A stretch of DNA of 53,368 bases from positions 1 through 53,368 of the forward strand of contig JAUXVE010000061.1 in assembly GCA_030680415.1 (NCBI GenBank), read 5' to 3'. The notes beneath the pieces are model-generated. The model was not told the origin of the DNA and ran no database searches. It saw nothing but the letters and a program-made list of their open reading frames with translations. A program made the translations under genes and the position numbers. Shown here one piece after another: positions 1 through 8,314 of the stretch (its first letter is position 1; each line of letters begins with the position of its first letter). The DNA comes from Rubrivivax sp. GTDB taxonomy: Bacteria > Pseudomonadota > Gammaproteobacteria > Burkholderiales > Burkholderiaceae_C.

Positions 1-231
1 CCGGCCGCGGCCGCCGTGCTTACGGGTTCGCTGCAACTGGCCATCAGCCCCTGGGGCACGATCGAGGTCAACGGCGCGCCTGCCGGCACGACACCGCCGC
101 TGACGCGGCTGTCGCTGGCCGAGGGCACACACACGGTCACGGTGCGCAACGCCGACTTCCCGCCCTACACCACCACCGTGCAGGTCAGCGCCGACAGGCC
201 GGTGACGGTGCGCCACCGCTTCTCGCCATGA
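1..231 (+). CDS. PEGA-domain protein, C-terminal fragment (probable Ser/Thr kinase of a T6SS locus)
   Basis: The reading frame is open from base 1 to a TGA at 229-231, so only the last 76 residues are present. They form one PEGA-type beta domain: a hydrophobic strand, then INVNG-like 'IEVNGAPAGTTPP', then 'LAEGTHTVTVRN'. PEGA domains are commonly the C-terminal extracytoplasmic part of bacterial Ser/Thr kinases or lipoproteins. The stop overlaps the start of the next gene by four bases (ATGA), so the two are probably translated together. With a TssQ-like lipoprotein downstream, a kinase at the end of a T6SS cluster is the likeliest parent. That is inference, because the catalytic domain lies outside the window. 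Confidence 0.6.
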   Translation, partial: PAAAAVLTGSLQLAISPWGTIEVNGAPAGTTPPLTRLSLAEGTHTVTVRNADFPPYTTTVQVSADRPVTVRHRFSP

Positions 232-641
232 AGACCCGCAGCACGCTCTGCGCCGGCACGGCCGTGGCGGCGCTGGCGCTGCTGGCGGGTTGCGACTCGC
301 TGCCGCAGACACCGCTGCCGGCAACGGTGGGATTGGCCGAGCTGATGGAGCGCCCCGCCGAGCGCGCCCTGTTCGAAGGCATCCGCGCCTACGACGACGG
401 CCAGTACGCACAGGCCGAAACAGCGCTGCGCAAGGCCCTGGCCGCCGGCCTGCGCAGCGGCCGCGACCAGGCCAGCGCGCACAAGCTGCTGGGCTTCATC
501 ACCTGCACCAGCGAACGCCTGGCGGAGTGCGAAGTCGCCTTCCGCGCCGCGCGTGCCGCCGACCCGGCTTTCCAGCTCAGCCGGCCCGAGGCCGGGCACC
601 CGACCTGGGGGCCGGTGTACCGCAAGGTCGTGCCTCAGTAG
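228..641 (+). CDS. tssQ: TssQ-like T6SS-associated lipoprotein with TPR-type repeat
   Basis: A 137-residue protein. The N-terminus has a basic start, a hydrophobic stretch and the lipobox L-A-G-C near residue 22, so it should be a lipid-anchored envelope protein. The mature part contains a tetratricopeptide-like helix pair ('YDDGQYAQAETALRKAL', about residues 51-67) and a conserved-looking tail containing 'EAGHPTWGPVYRKV'. This layout matches what I recall of the TssQ family found beside type VI secretion genes in Burkholderiales. It overlaps the upstream PEGA gene by four bases. The general alternative is an unassigned TPR lipoprotein. The lipoprotein call is secure and the family name moderate. 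Confidence 0.6.
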   Translation: MKTRSTLCAGTAVAALALLAGCDSLPQTPLPATVGLAELMERPAERALFEGIRAYDDGQYAQAETALRKALAAGLRSGRDQASAHKLLGFITCTSERLAECEVAFRAARAADPAFQLSRPEAGHPTWGPVYRKVVPQ

Positions 642-671
642 TCGATCTTCACAAGCACGGTTACGCAATGA

Positions 672-809
672 GATCGATGGACGTACTTCAGCCGGCTCGA
701 AGCTGGCGAACTATGCATGCTGCTTGTGTATCCGAAGGCCGAGAAGGACACCATTCCTGGTCACATTCTCAAGGCAATCCGCAAGGAGATCGAAGATGAC
801 CACTCGTAA
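672..809 (+). pseudogene. 5'-truncated RelE/HigB-type toxin remnant
   Basis: One frame runs from a TGA at 669-671 to TAA at 807-809 and encodes only the C-terminal third of a RelE/ParE-superfamily toxin, with residues such as 'GELCMLLVYPKAEKD', 'IPGHILKAI' and 'KEIE'. This closely resembles the end of toxins that partner the HTH antitoxin family encoded next. No start codon gives a full-length protein (usually about 100-110 residues), and upstream DNA back to 642 shows no continuation in this frame. The remnant overlaps the antitoxin by 14 bases, as intact toxin genes of this type do. The toxin is almost certainly inactive. Confidence 0.7.
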
Positions 810-1101
810 ACCCTCCAAGACACAATCTACCGGCGAGGAACTTGGCCGCAAACTCTTGGAGTCTGTCCGCCAGATGAAGGCGAGAAAGTTCGCCCGGGTC
901 ACCGAGGTTGAGGTGAACGAGGTCGTTGAGGCACGGCAGAGCACAGGAATGTCGCAGTCTGAGTTTGCTTCGGCGCTGAGCATCTCAACGCGCACGCTCC
1001 AAGAGTGGGAGCAAGGTCGCAGGTCGCCGTCAGGTGCAGCGCAGGCGCTCATTCGCATTGCACGTAAGCATCCCGAGGTTGTCCGCGAAGCGCTGGCATA
1101 G
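796..1101 (+). CDS. XRE-family HTH antitoxin, orphaned
   Basis: A 101-residue antitoxin. The ATG at 796 has an AGGAG-type ribosome site at 784-789, and the longer upstream frame is toxin sequence in another phase. The C-terminal half holds a helix-turn-helix: 'RQSTGMSQSEFASALSIS' followed by 'RTLQEWEQGRRSPSGAAQAL'. The N-terminal half ('LLESVRQMKARK...RVTEVEVNEV') is typical of antitoxins encoded after RelE/HigB-like toxins. It would bind its own promoter and neutralise the toxin, but the toxin gene just upstream is truncated. It may persist as a repressor or as an antidote to a related toxin elsewhere. Base composition is slightly lower in GC than the neighbours, consistent with acquisition. 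Confidence 0.85.
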   Translation: MTTRKPSKTQSTGEELGRKLLESVRQMKARKFARVTEVEVNEVVEARQSTGMSQSEFASALSISTRTLQEWEQGRRSPSGAAQALIRIARKHPEVVREALA

Positions 1102-1152
1102 GCGCAGCTTGGCTCGAACGTCCAGGCGGCCGCCGCGAGAGCAGCCGGTATC

Positions 1153-1605
1153 ATGCCGGCGCCGATGACGACTGCTGCCGAGCCCTCCGCCCTCTTGCCC
1201 CCTGCCCCGCCGGCGCCGTTTCGCCACCCGCTGCGGGTCTACTGGGAAGACACCGACGCCGGCGGCGTGGTCTTCTACGCCAACTACCTGAAGTTCTTCG
1301 AACGTGCGCGCACCGAGTGGCTGCGCGCCCTGGGCTGCGGCCAGCAGGCGCTGCGTGAACGCACCGGCGCCCTCTTCGTCGTCACCGACACGACCCTGCG
1401 CTACCGCGCGCCGGCGCGGCTGGACGACCTGCTGGAGGTCACCGTCGAGTTGCGTGCGTCCGGCAGGGCCTCGATGACCATCGCGCAACAGGCCTGGCGT
1501 GGTGACACACTGCTGGCCGAAGGCGAGATCCGCATCGGCTGCGTCGACGAAGGAACGTTCCGGCCACGCCGCATTCCCACCGAGCTGATGAACACCCTGG
1601 CATGA
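1153..1605 (+). CDS. ybgC: YbgC, Tol-Pal-associated acyl-CoA thioesterase
   Basis: A 150-residue hot-dog-fold thioesterase of the 4-hydroxybenzoyl-CoA thioesterase/YbgC family. The signature 'YWEDTDAGGVVFYANYLKFF' (residues 30-49) carries the catalytic aspartate, followed by 'ERARTEWLRALG'. Family members hydrolyse short or long acyl-CoA and are the first gene of the tol-pal operon. Here the stop overlaps the tolQ start by four bases (ATGA), supporting co-translation. The N-terminal 20 residues are proline- and alanine-rich and not conserved, so translation may begin at the internal ATG at 1165 instead. Confidence 0.93.
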   Translation: MPAPMTTAAEPSALLPPAPPAPFRHPLRVYWEDTDAGGVVFYANYLKFFERARTEWLRALGCGQQALRERTGALFVVTDTTLRYRAPARLDDLLEVTVELRASGRASMTIAQQAWRGDTLLAEGEIRIGCVDEGTFRPRRIPTELMNTLA

Positions 1606-2308
1606 CGCAAGACCTTTCGATCACCGCGCTCGTCCTGCAGGCCAGCCTGGTCGTGCAACTCGTCATGGCCGGGCTGGCCATCACCTCGCTGGTGAGCTGG
1701 ACGGTGATCTTCGGCAAGCTCTTCGGACTCAGGCGCGTGCGCAACAGCAACGACGAGTTCGAGCGCGAGTTCTGGTCCGGCCGCAGCCTGACCGAGCTCA
1801 ACCAGGCGGTGACGAAGAAGGCAGAAACATCAGCCATGGAGCGCATTTTCGCCAGCGGCATGCGCGAATTCTTCAAGCTGCGCGAGAAGCACCTGGACGC
1901 CGGCGCGCAACTCGACGGCGCCCGCCGCGCCATGCGCGCCAGCTTCCAGCGCGAGCTCGACGTCGTCGAAAGCAACCTCAGCTTCCTGGCCAGCGTGGGT
2001 TCGGTCAGCCCCTACGTGGGCCTGTTCGGCACCGTGTGGGGGATCATGCACGCCTTCGTCGGCCTGTCCAACCTGCAGCAGGTGACGCTGGCCACCGTGG
2101 CGCCGGGCATCGCCGAGGCACTGGTGGCCACCGCCCTCGGCCTGTTCGCCGCCATCCCGGCGGTGGTGGCCTACAACCGCTTCGCGCGCGACATCGACCG
2201 CATCGCGATCCAGTTCGAGACCTTCATCGAGGAGTTCAGCAACATCCTGCAGCGCAACGCAGGGCAGCCGGCCGCCGCCACCACCGCCATGGGCTCCGGG
2301 GTCCGCTG

Positions 2309-2309
<1 letters not shown>
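1602..2309 (+). CDS. tolQ: TolQ, Tol-Pal proton channel subunit
   Basis: A 235-residue MotA/TolQ/ExbB-family membrane protein. It has an N-terminal transmembrane helix (about residues 15-37), a cytoplasmic loop, and two further helices around 'ASVGSVSPYVGLFGTVWGIM' and 'ALVATALGLFAAIPAVVAYN', the conserved channel core. With TolR it forms the inner-membrane motor that energises the Tol-Pal system for outer-membrane constriction at division. It overlaps ybgC by four bases, and its TGA shares one base with the tolR ATG. Confidence 0.96.
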
Positions 2310-2737
<428 letters not shown>

Positions 2738-3093
2738 GCGCATGAGAGCTCCTGGGCCAAATTCGTATTTGCCCCCTCTCCCCTCTGGGGAGAGGGCTGG
2801 GGTGAGGGGCGGCGCCAGGCACAGTGGTACGTCGCGGGCCCTCACCCCCACCCTACCCAGGAACCGCCACCAGCGTGAACTGCATGGCCCCCTCTCCCGC
2901 CTGGGCGGGAGAGGGTTGGGGTGAGGGTGGGAGGGGCACGCACGACCCTCACCCCAACCCTCTCCCACAAGTGGGAGAGGGGGCAATACCCGCGGTTCCG
3001 GGGCACAAGCCGGCGATGCCTCGCGACGCATCGATCTCTCCCGCTTGCGGGAGAGGGCTGGGGTGAGGGCCTGTCGCGCCCCGTGCTGGATCC
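2738..3093. repeat. Cluster of REP-like palindromic repeats between convergent genes
   Basis: This 356-base gap holds no credible gene. It carries five copies, some inverted, of a GC-rich palindromic unit of about 35-40 bases. Each complete unit has a CCCTCTCCC / GGGAGAGGG hairpin followed by CTGGGGTGAGGG. Copies lie at 2772-2808, 2888-2927 and 3036-3069 (same orientation), 2946-2983 (inverted) and 2839-2860 (inverted, degenerate, half unit). Similar elements are dispersed in many proteobacterial genomes and often sit between convergent genes, where the hairpins may protect mRNA ends or stop transcription. I found no remnant of tolA here. Confidence 0.85.
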
Positions 3094-5376
3094 TCACGCC
3101 AGCACCTCGCCACGTGCGTTGGTGCGCTCGCGGCGGCGCAGGTGGCGCCGCGCCACCCACACCAGCGCCAGTGCCAGCACGGCCAGGCCGATCAGCGGCC
3201 ACCACACCGGGCTGTTCCACTGCTGCTGGCGCGCGACGCGCTGGCTCACGTCCAGCCGCAGGTAACGCCCCTGGTCGCGCACCAGGATCGCCGGCTTGCT
3301 GTTGTGCACCCACTGCTGCACGGCCGCCGAGGCATAGGGGAAGAAGCCCATCGTCCACGGCGCGTCCTCGCGCACGAGGGCCACCATCTGGTCGATGAGC
3401 TGCTGCTTCTCGGGCCCGTCGTCAAGCGACTTCATGCGCTCGAACAGGCGGTCGTATTCGGCGCTGTCGTAGTTGGAGGTGTTCTCGCCGTCGTACCTGG
3501 TCTTGCCGGCCTTGCTGTAGAGCAGGAACATGAAGTTCTCGGCGTCGGGGTAGTCGGCGTTCCAGCCCAGCCAGAACACCTGGTACCTGCCCTTGCGCAC
3601 CTTGTCCTGGAACTGGTTGTTGTCGGTGGCGCGCACTTCGAGCTGGATGTCGATCTTGGCGAACTGGCGCACCACCCAGTCGATCTCGGGCTTGCGCTCG
3701 GGCGTAGCCGGGGCGTAGAAGTCGTAGTTCAGCACCAGCGGGCGGCCGCTTTGGGCATCGCGGCCGTTGGGGTAGCCGGCCTCGACCATCAGCCGCTTGG
3801 CTTCGGCGATCGCTCGCCGCACGACCTGGCCGCCCGCGACCTCGTGCGTCACCGGGTTGACGCCTTCCAGCGTGCCCTCGCGCGAGCCATAGATGCCCGG
3901 CGGCAGCGGGCTCATCGCCGTCGGGCCGGCCTTCTTCGGAAAGACCTTGGCGTATTCCTCCCAGTCGATGGCGATGCTGATGGCCTGGCGCAGCTTGCGA
4001 TTGCGCGCCTTCGCCTCGGGTGTCTCGCCGTCGCCGATCACCGGGTCGAGCATGTTGAAGCCGATGAAGTAGCTGTTGACGTCGGAGAACTGCTCGAGCC
4101 GGAAGCCCTTGTCCAGGTACTCGCTGCGCACCTCCTCGCTGTCTTGCATGTCCACCACATAGTCGTTGCCGGTGTCGGTGCGCTCGAAGACCTGGACGTC
4201 GTAGAAGCCCTGGCGGAACTTGCCGCGCATCGGCACCGCCTCGCGTTCGATCACCGACACCAGGCGATCGATGAAGGGCGTGGGCTTGCCGCAGTCGTCC
4301 AGCAGGCCGGCTTCCTTGTCGCCGGGCATGCCTTCGCAGGGATAGGGCTCGCCGCGGTAGTTGGGGTTGCGCTGCAGCACGTGGCGGCGGTCCTTGACGA
4401 ACTCGACCATCATGTACGGCCCCGTGCCGACCGGCCAGGTGTCGAGCGTGAGTCCGCGCTCGGCCATGCCGGGCTGGGCGTAGAAGGCGTCGGCCTCCCA
4501 CGGCACCGGGGCCATGAAGGTCATCTGCATCCAGTAGCTCCACTGCGGGTACTTGCCCTTGATGCGCACGCGCAGCAGGTGCTTGTCGGGCGCCGACGCA
4601 CCGGAGAGCTCCCAGCGGCGGAAGTCCAGGAAGGGCTTGTCCAGGCTCGCCGGATCCAGCCCCTGTCGCAGCGCGTCGTCTTCCTTCCTGATCAGCTCGC
4701 CGTATTCACGCAGGCCGACCACGTATTCGGCGAAGGTGCTGAAGATCGGCGTCGTGATGCGCGTCGTGGCGTGGCGCTTGAGCGCGTAGACGAAATCGTC
4801 GGCCACCAGTTCGCGCGTGCCCTGGTGCTCGAATTCCAGCGGGCTGCGCCGCGGCCCCAGGTCGGCCGGCTGCATGGCGTGGTAGCGATGGCGACCCTGT
4901 TCGTCCCTGGCGAATGCCGGGTGCGGCTGGAACAGGATGCCCGGCTTGATGGGCACGTCGTAGATGCTTTCGGCCACCGTCTCGGCCGGCGCGTCGTCGG
5001 GCAGCGGCTGCCCGTTCTTGCCGAGGTAGCGCGGCTTGACGACTTCGCGCGCCGACTTGGGCACCAGCTGGAAGGGCCGCTTCAGGTAGTGGTAGCCGTA
5101 GGGCGGCTCGTAGATCTGGTAGGTGTAGGGCGTGTCGTTGGACCAGTACGAGGCCGTCGGGTCCAGGTGGCGCGGCGAGCTCTCGACGACCGCGCTGTAC
5201 AGCGTGTTGGACGCCGCCGCCTCGTCGGGCCAGGGGTTGTTGTTGCAAGCCGTGGCCAGCACGACGACGCCACCGGCCAGCAGCGCACGCCCGAGCGAGC
5301 GCTGCGCTGCCGTCGGCCCTCGCGCAAGGTTCGTGAACCGGGACGTCCCGGCCCGGGCTGCCGCGACCATCACCAT
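3094..5376 (-). CDS. Peptide-type extracellular solute-binding lipoprotein (family 5) with C-terminal membrane helix
   Basis: A protein of about 760 residues. The N-terminus has a hydrophobic segment ending in a lipobox-like L-A-T-A-C, so lipid anchoring is likely. The body matches family 5 (DppA/OppA-type) binding proteins, with features such as 'VGTGPYMMVEF', 'RQAISIAIDWEEYAKVF', 'GWNADYPDAENFMFLLYS' and 'APWTMGFFPYAS'. It is longer than the usual 530-550 residues and ends in a clear transmembrane helix ('WWPLIGLAVLALALVWVARR') with a basic tail. No permease or ATPase genes are near. The start overlaps the LD-carboxypeptidase stop (ATG at 5376 or 5370), suggesting a role in murein-peptide binding. 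The substrate is unknown. Confidence 0.85.
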   Translation of the reverse strand: MVMVAAARAGTSRFTNLARGPTAAQRSLGRALLAGGVVVLATACNNNPWPDEAAASNTLYSAVVESSPRHLDPTASYWSNDTPYTYQIYEPPYGYHYLKRPFQLVPKSAREVVKPRYLGKNGQPLPDDAPAETVAESIYDVPIKPGILFQPHPAFARDEQGRHRYHAMQPADLGPRRSPLEFEHQGTRELVADDFVYALKRHATTRITTPIFSTFAEYVVGLREYGELIRKEDDALRQGLDPASLDKPFLDFRRWELSGASAPDKHLLRVRIKGKYPQWSYWMQMTFMAPVPWEADAFYAQPGMAERGLTLDTWPVGTGPYMMVEFVKDRRHVLQRNPNYRGEPYPCEGMPGDKEAGLLDDCGKPTPFIDRLVSVIEREAVPMRGKFRQGFYDVQVFERTDTGNDYVVDMQDSEEVRSEYLDKGFRLEQFSDVNSYFIGFNMLDPVIGDGETPEAKARNRKLRQAISIAIDWEEYAKVFPKKAGPTAMSPLPPGIYGSREGTLEGVNPVTHEVAGGQVVRRAIAEAKRLMVEAGYPNGRDAQSGRPLVLNYDFYAPATPERKPEIDWVVRQFAKIDIQLEVRATDNNQFQDKVRKGRYQVFWLGWNADYPDAENFMFLLYSKAGKTRYDGENTSNYDSAEYDRLFERMKSLDDGPEKQQLIDQMVALVREDAPWTMGFFPYASAAVQQWVHNSKPAILVRDQGRYLRLDVSQRVARQQQWNSPVWWPLIGLAVLALALVWVARRHLRRRERTNARGEVLA

Positions 5377-6277
5377 CCGATCAACACGTTGCGGCCCTCG
5401 ACCAGCAGTTGCACACGGCGCCCCACCGGCAGCGTCACCTTGGGCTGCACATGGCCGAACGGCAAACCCGTGAGTATCGGGGTGCGCGACACCGACCGCA
5501 TCAGCGCCACCACGGTCTTCATGCTGTAGCCGCGGTCCAGCGGCGACGGTTTCCAGGCGCTGAAGGCACCCAGCACGACGGCCTTCTGCCGCGCCAGCAC
5601 GCCGGCCTGGTGCAACTGCAGCAGCTGTCGTTCGATGCGGTAGGGGTGCTCGTTGACGTCCTCCAGGAACAGGATGCCGTTCTTCACCGCGGGCCAGTGC
5701 TTGGTGCCCAGCAGCGAGCACAACATCGTCAGGTTGCCGCCCCACAGCGGCCCCTTGACGCCCAGGCCGTCAAAGCCGGGCTCGGTGCGGAAGCCGACGG
5801 CTTCCAGTTCGCCGGCCATCGCTTCGACGAAGCAGTCGCGCGTGACTTCGTCGACGCCGCCGGCCTCAAGGGCACGGCCGAAGTCGTCCAGCGCCATCGG
5901 CCCGGCCCAGCTGCCGCAACCCGTGTGCGCGATTAGGCCCAGTTGCAGCACCGTCATGTCGCTGTGGCCGACCCAGCGCGTGCCGCGCTCGACGCTGCGC
6001 GCCAGCAGCTTCCAGCGCACGCGGTCGAGCAGCCGCGTCAGGCCATAGCCGCCGCGGGTGGCCATGGCGATGGCCGGCGCCTGTTCTGCCACGCGGTGCA
6101 GGGCCGCCAGCCGGGTCTCGTCGTCGCCGCCGAAACGCTGCTGTCGCGCCAACGCGCTGTCATCGAGCTGCACGTCGAAGCCGAGCGTGCGCAGGCGGCG
6201 CACCGCCAGCCGCAGCGGCGCAGCGCGCGGCACCACGCCGGCCGGGGTGAAGAGGTTCAGCGGTGTCATTCGCGGCA

Positions 6278-6278
<1 letters not shown>
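5370..6278 (-). CDS. ldcA: LD-carboxypeptidase (peptidase family S66)
   Basis: A 302-residue serine peptidase of the LdcA family, which removes the terminal D-alanine from murein tetrapeptides in the cytoplasm during cell-wall recycling. The catalytic triad is visible: Ser106 in 'VGHSDMTVL', Glu206 in 'LFLEDVNE' and His276 in 'LPFGHVQPK'. A glycine-rich 'RGGYGLTRLLD' comes before the serine. The ATG at 6278 shares one base with the tadA stop, and the end overlaps the start of the peptide-binding lipoprotein. The three genes therefore form a translationally coupled set. Confidence 0.93.
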
Positions 6279-6871
<593 letters not shown>

Positions 6872-7060
6872 TCACGGCGACGGACCCGGGTGCCCGAGGA
6901 CGGGTCTTCGCGCTGGCTGAGCGTCGTCACGCTGGAGTTCGGTTTCATTGTCGGAAGGGGCCGCTGCAGTGCGGCCGGGCGAGGCGGATTGTGGCCTGCT
7001 TCGCGGGGTGTCTCGGCACGGGCGCGCGCGCCTGCAGCGGCCTTGGACCCGCCAGCGACC

Positions 7061-8239
7061 TCAGCGCCTTCGCGGCCGGTCCTGCAAGGCGTCCAGCAGC
7101 AGGCTTTCGAGCATGTCGATGTCGTCGTCGTCGTTCTGTCCCACTCGGTAGTGGCGCAGGCTGTTCTTGAGCACCTTGATGTCCTGCAAGGCGACGAGAT
7201 CGGTTTCGATGTGCCGCAGCGTCGTGCGCAGCTGGTGCACGTCGGCCGCCAGACCCTGCAACACCAGGTCCGGCGTGAATTCACGCGGCACGCGGCCGCC
7301 CAGGCCCATGACGAAGGGCGTCCGGACTTCGTCCAGCTCGTCCTGCAGGCGCTGCAGCTGCTGCTGCAGCACCAGGTTGTAGTGGGCCAGCCGGTCCTGC
7401 GCCAGGCCGGCCAGGGCGCCGGGGTCGATCTGCTCGATGCGCAGCTGCAGCTCCAGCAAGGCCAGCAGGTCGCCCGCCGCGTAGGCCTGGTTGACCTGTT
7501 GCATGAGGGCTGTCTTGCGCGCGCGCTGCGCGGCATCGGTTTCGCGATCGGGGTGCAGTTCGCTGGCCAGCAGTCGATAGACCTCGCGCAGCGAACGGCT
7601 CGCGCCCTGCGCGGCCTGTTCGCGCTGGGCCTCCCTGGCGGCGGCCTTGGCGCTCTTCCTGCGGCCGCGCGCCGGCGGCTGCGCCTGCTCGGCCTGCTTC
7701 GCTGCGCGCACCTTCTCGGCGATACGTTGTGCCAGCTCTTCGGCTGTCGTGGCGCCGTGGTCGTCTCCCAGGTCGACGCCGAAGATGCTGCCGGCCATGG
7801 CCTGCGCGAGGTCGAGGTCCTCGCGCTGCGCCTCCTCGAAACTGACGTCGCTGTACTTGTCGTGCAGCCGCACCAGCTCGTCGTCGGGGCCGTCGGCCAG
7901 CAGTTCCGACACCTGCCCGAGCAGGATGTCGGCGACCTTGGCGCGCTGCGACTTGCCCAGCGACTTGTGGCCCATGGCCTGGTCGAGCAGCCTCACCATC
8001 GCCACCCGCTTCTCGCGCAGGCGGCCCTGCAGCGGCGCCACGTCGGCAGCGTAGCGCTGCTGGTATTGCGGCACGAAGTCGCGCCATTGCTGCAGCAGTT
8101 GCCGCTGCGTGCCGATGCGCTCGATCAGCTTGTTGAAGAGCTTCTGCGCCGGGCTCAGCGCGGTGCGGCTGCCGGGCACGCCGACCAACGGCAACGAGGT
8201 GCCGGCTTGCTTGTCGTCGAAGAGTGAGGCTTGTTTCAT
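7061..8239 (-). CDS. J-domain-like protein (DnaJ-related)
   Basis: A 392-residue soluble protein. Residues around 215-265 read 'REVYRLLASELHPDRET' followed by 'ALMQQVNQAYAAGDLLALLEL', which has the His-Pro-Asp tripeptide and helix III pattern of a J domain. J domains stimulate DnaK ATPase activity. The rest is largely alpha-helical, with a charged lysine/alanine-rich linker before the J domain and a coiled-coil-like glutamine-rich segment after it. The J domain lies in the middle of the chain, not at the start as in DnaJ. It sits alone between recD and tadA. Its client is unknown. Confidence 0.75.
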   Translation of the reverse strand: MKQASLFDDKQAGTSLPLVGVPGSRTALSPAQKLFNKLIERIGTQRQLLQQWRDFVPQYQQRYAADVAPLQGRLREKRVAMVRLLDQAMGHKSLGKSQRAKVADILLGQVSELLADGPDDELVRLHDKYSDVSFEEAQREDLDLAQAMAGSIFGVDLGDDHGATTAEELAQRIAEKVRAAKQAEQAQPPARGRRKSAKAAAREAQREQAAQGASRSLREVYRLLASELHPDRETDAAQRARKTALMQQVNQAYAAGDLLALLELQLRIEQIDPGALAGLAQDRLAHYNLVLQQQLQRLQDELDEVRTPFVMGLGGRVPREFTPDLVLQGLAADVHQLRTTLRHIETDLVALQDIKVLKNSLRHYRVGQNDDDDIDMLESLLLDALQDRPRRR

Positions 8240-8314
8240 CGGGGCTCGGGGACGCGTCCTGGTGATGAGCCTGCATTCTGCCCGCGCTGCCGGCGGCCGC
8301 CGCGGCGCGCAGCG

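Noticed and set aside
2738..2830. A short plus-strand frame after tolR as a tolA remnant
   Set aside because: Its residues come from the repeat unit and show no transmembrane start or Lys/Ala-rich helix expected of TolA.
2738..3093. Tandem repeats as a CRISPR array
   Set aside because: Units are palindromic, in both orientations, with irregular spacing and no uniform spacers; no cas genes are near.
3142..5529. A 795-residue plus-strand open frame
   Set aside because: It is the antisense shadow of the peptide-binding lipoprotein; the composition is Val/Leu/Arg/His-rich with no motif.
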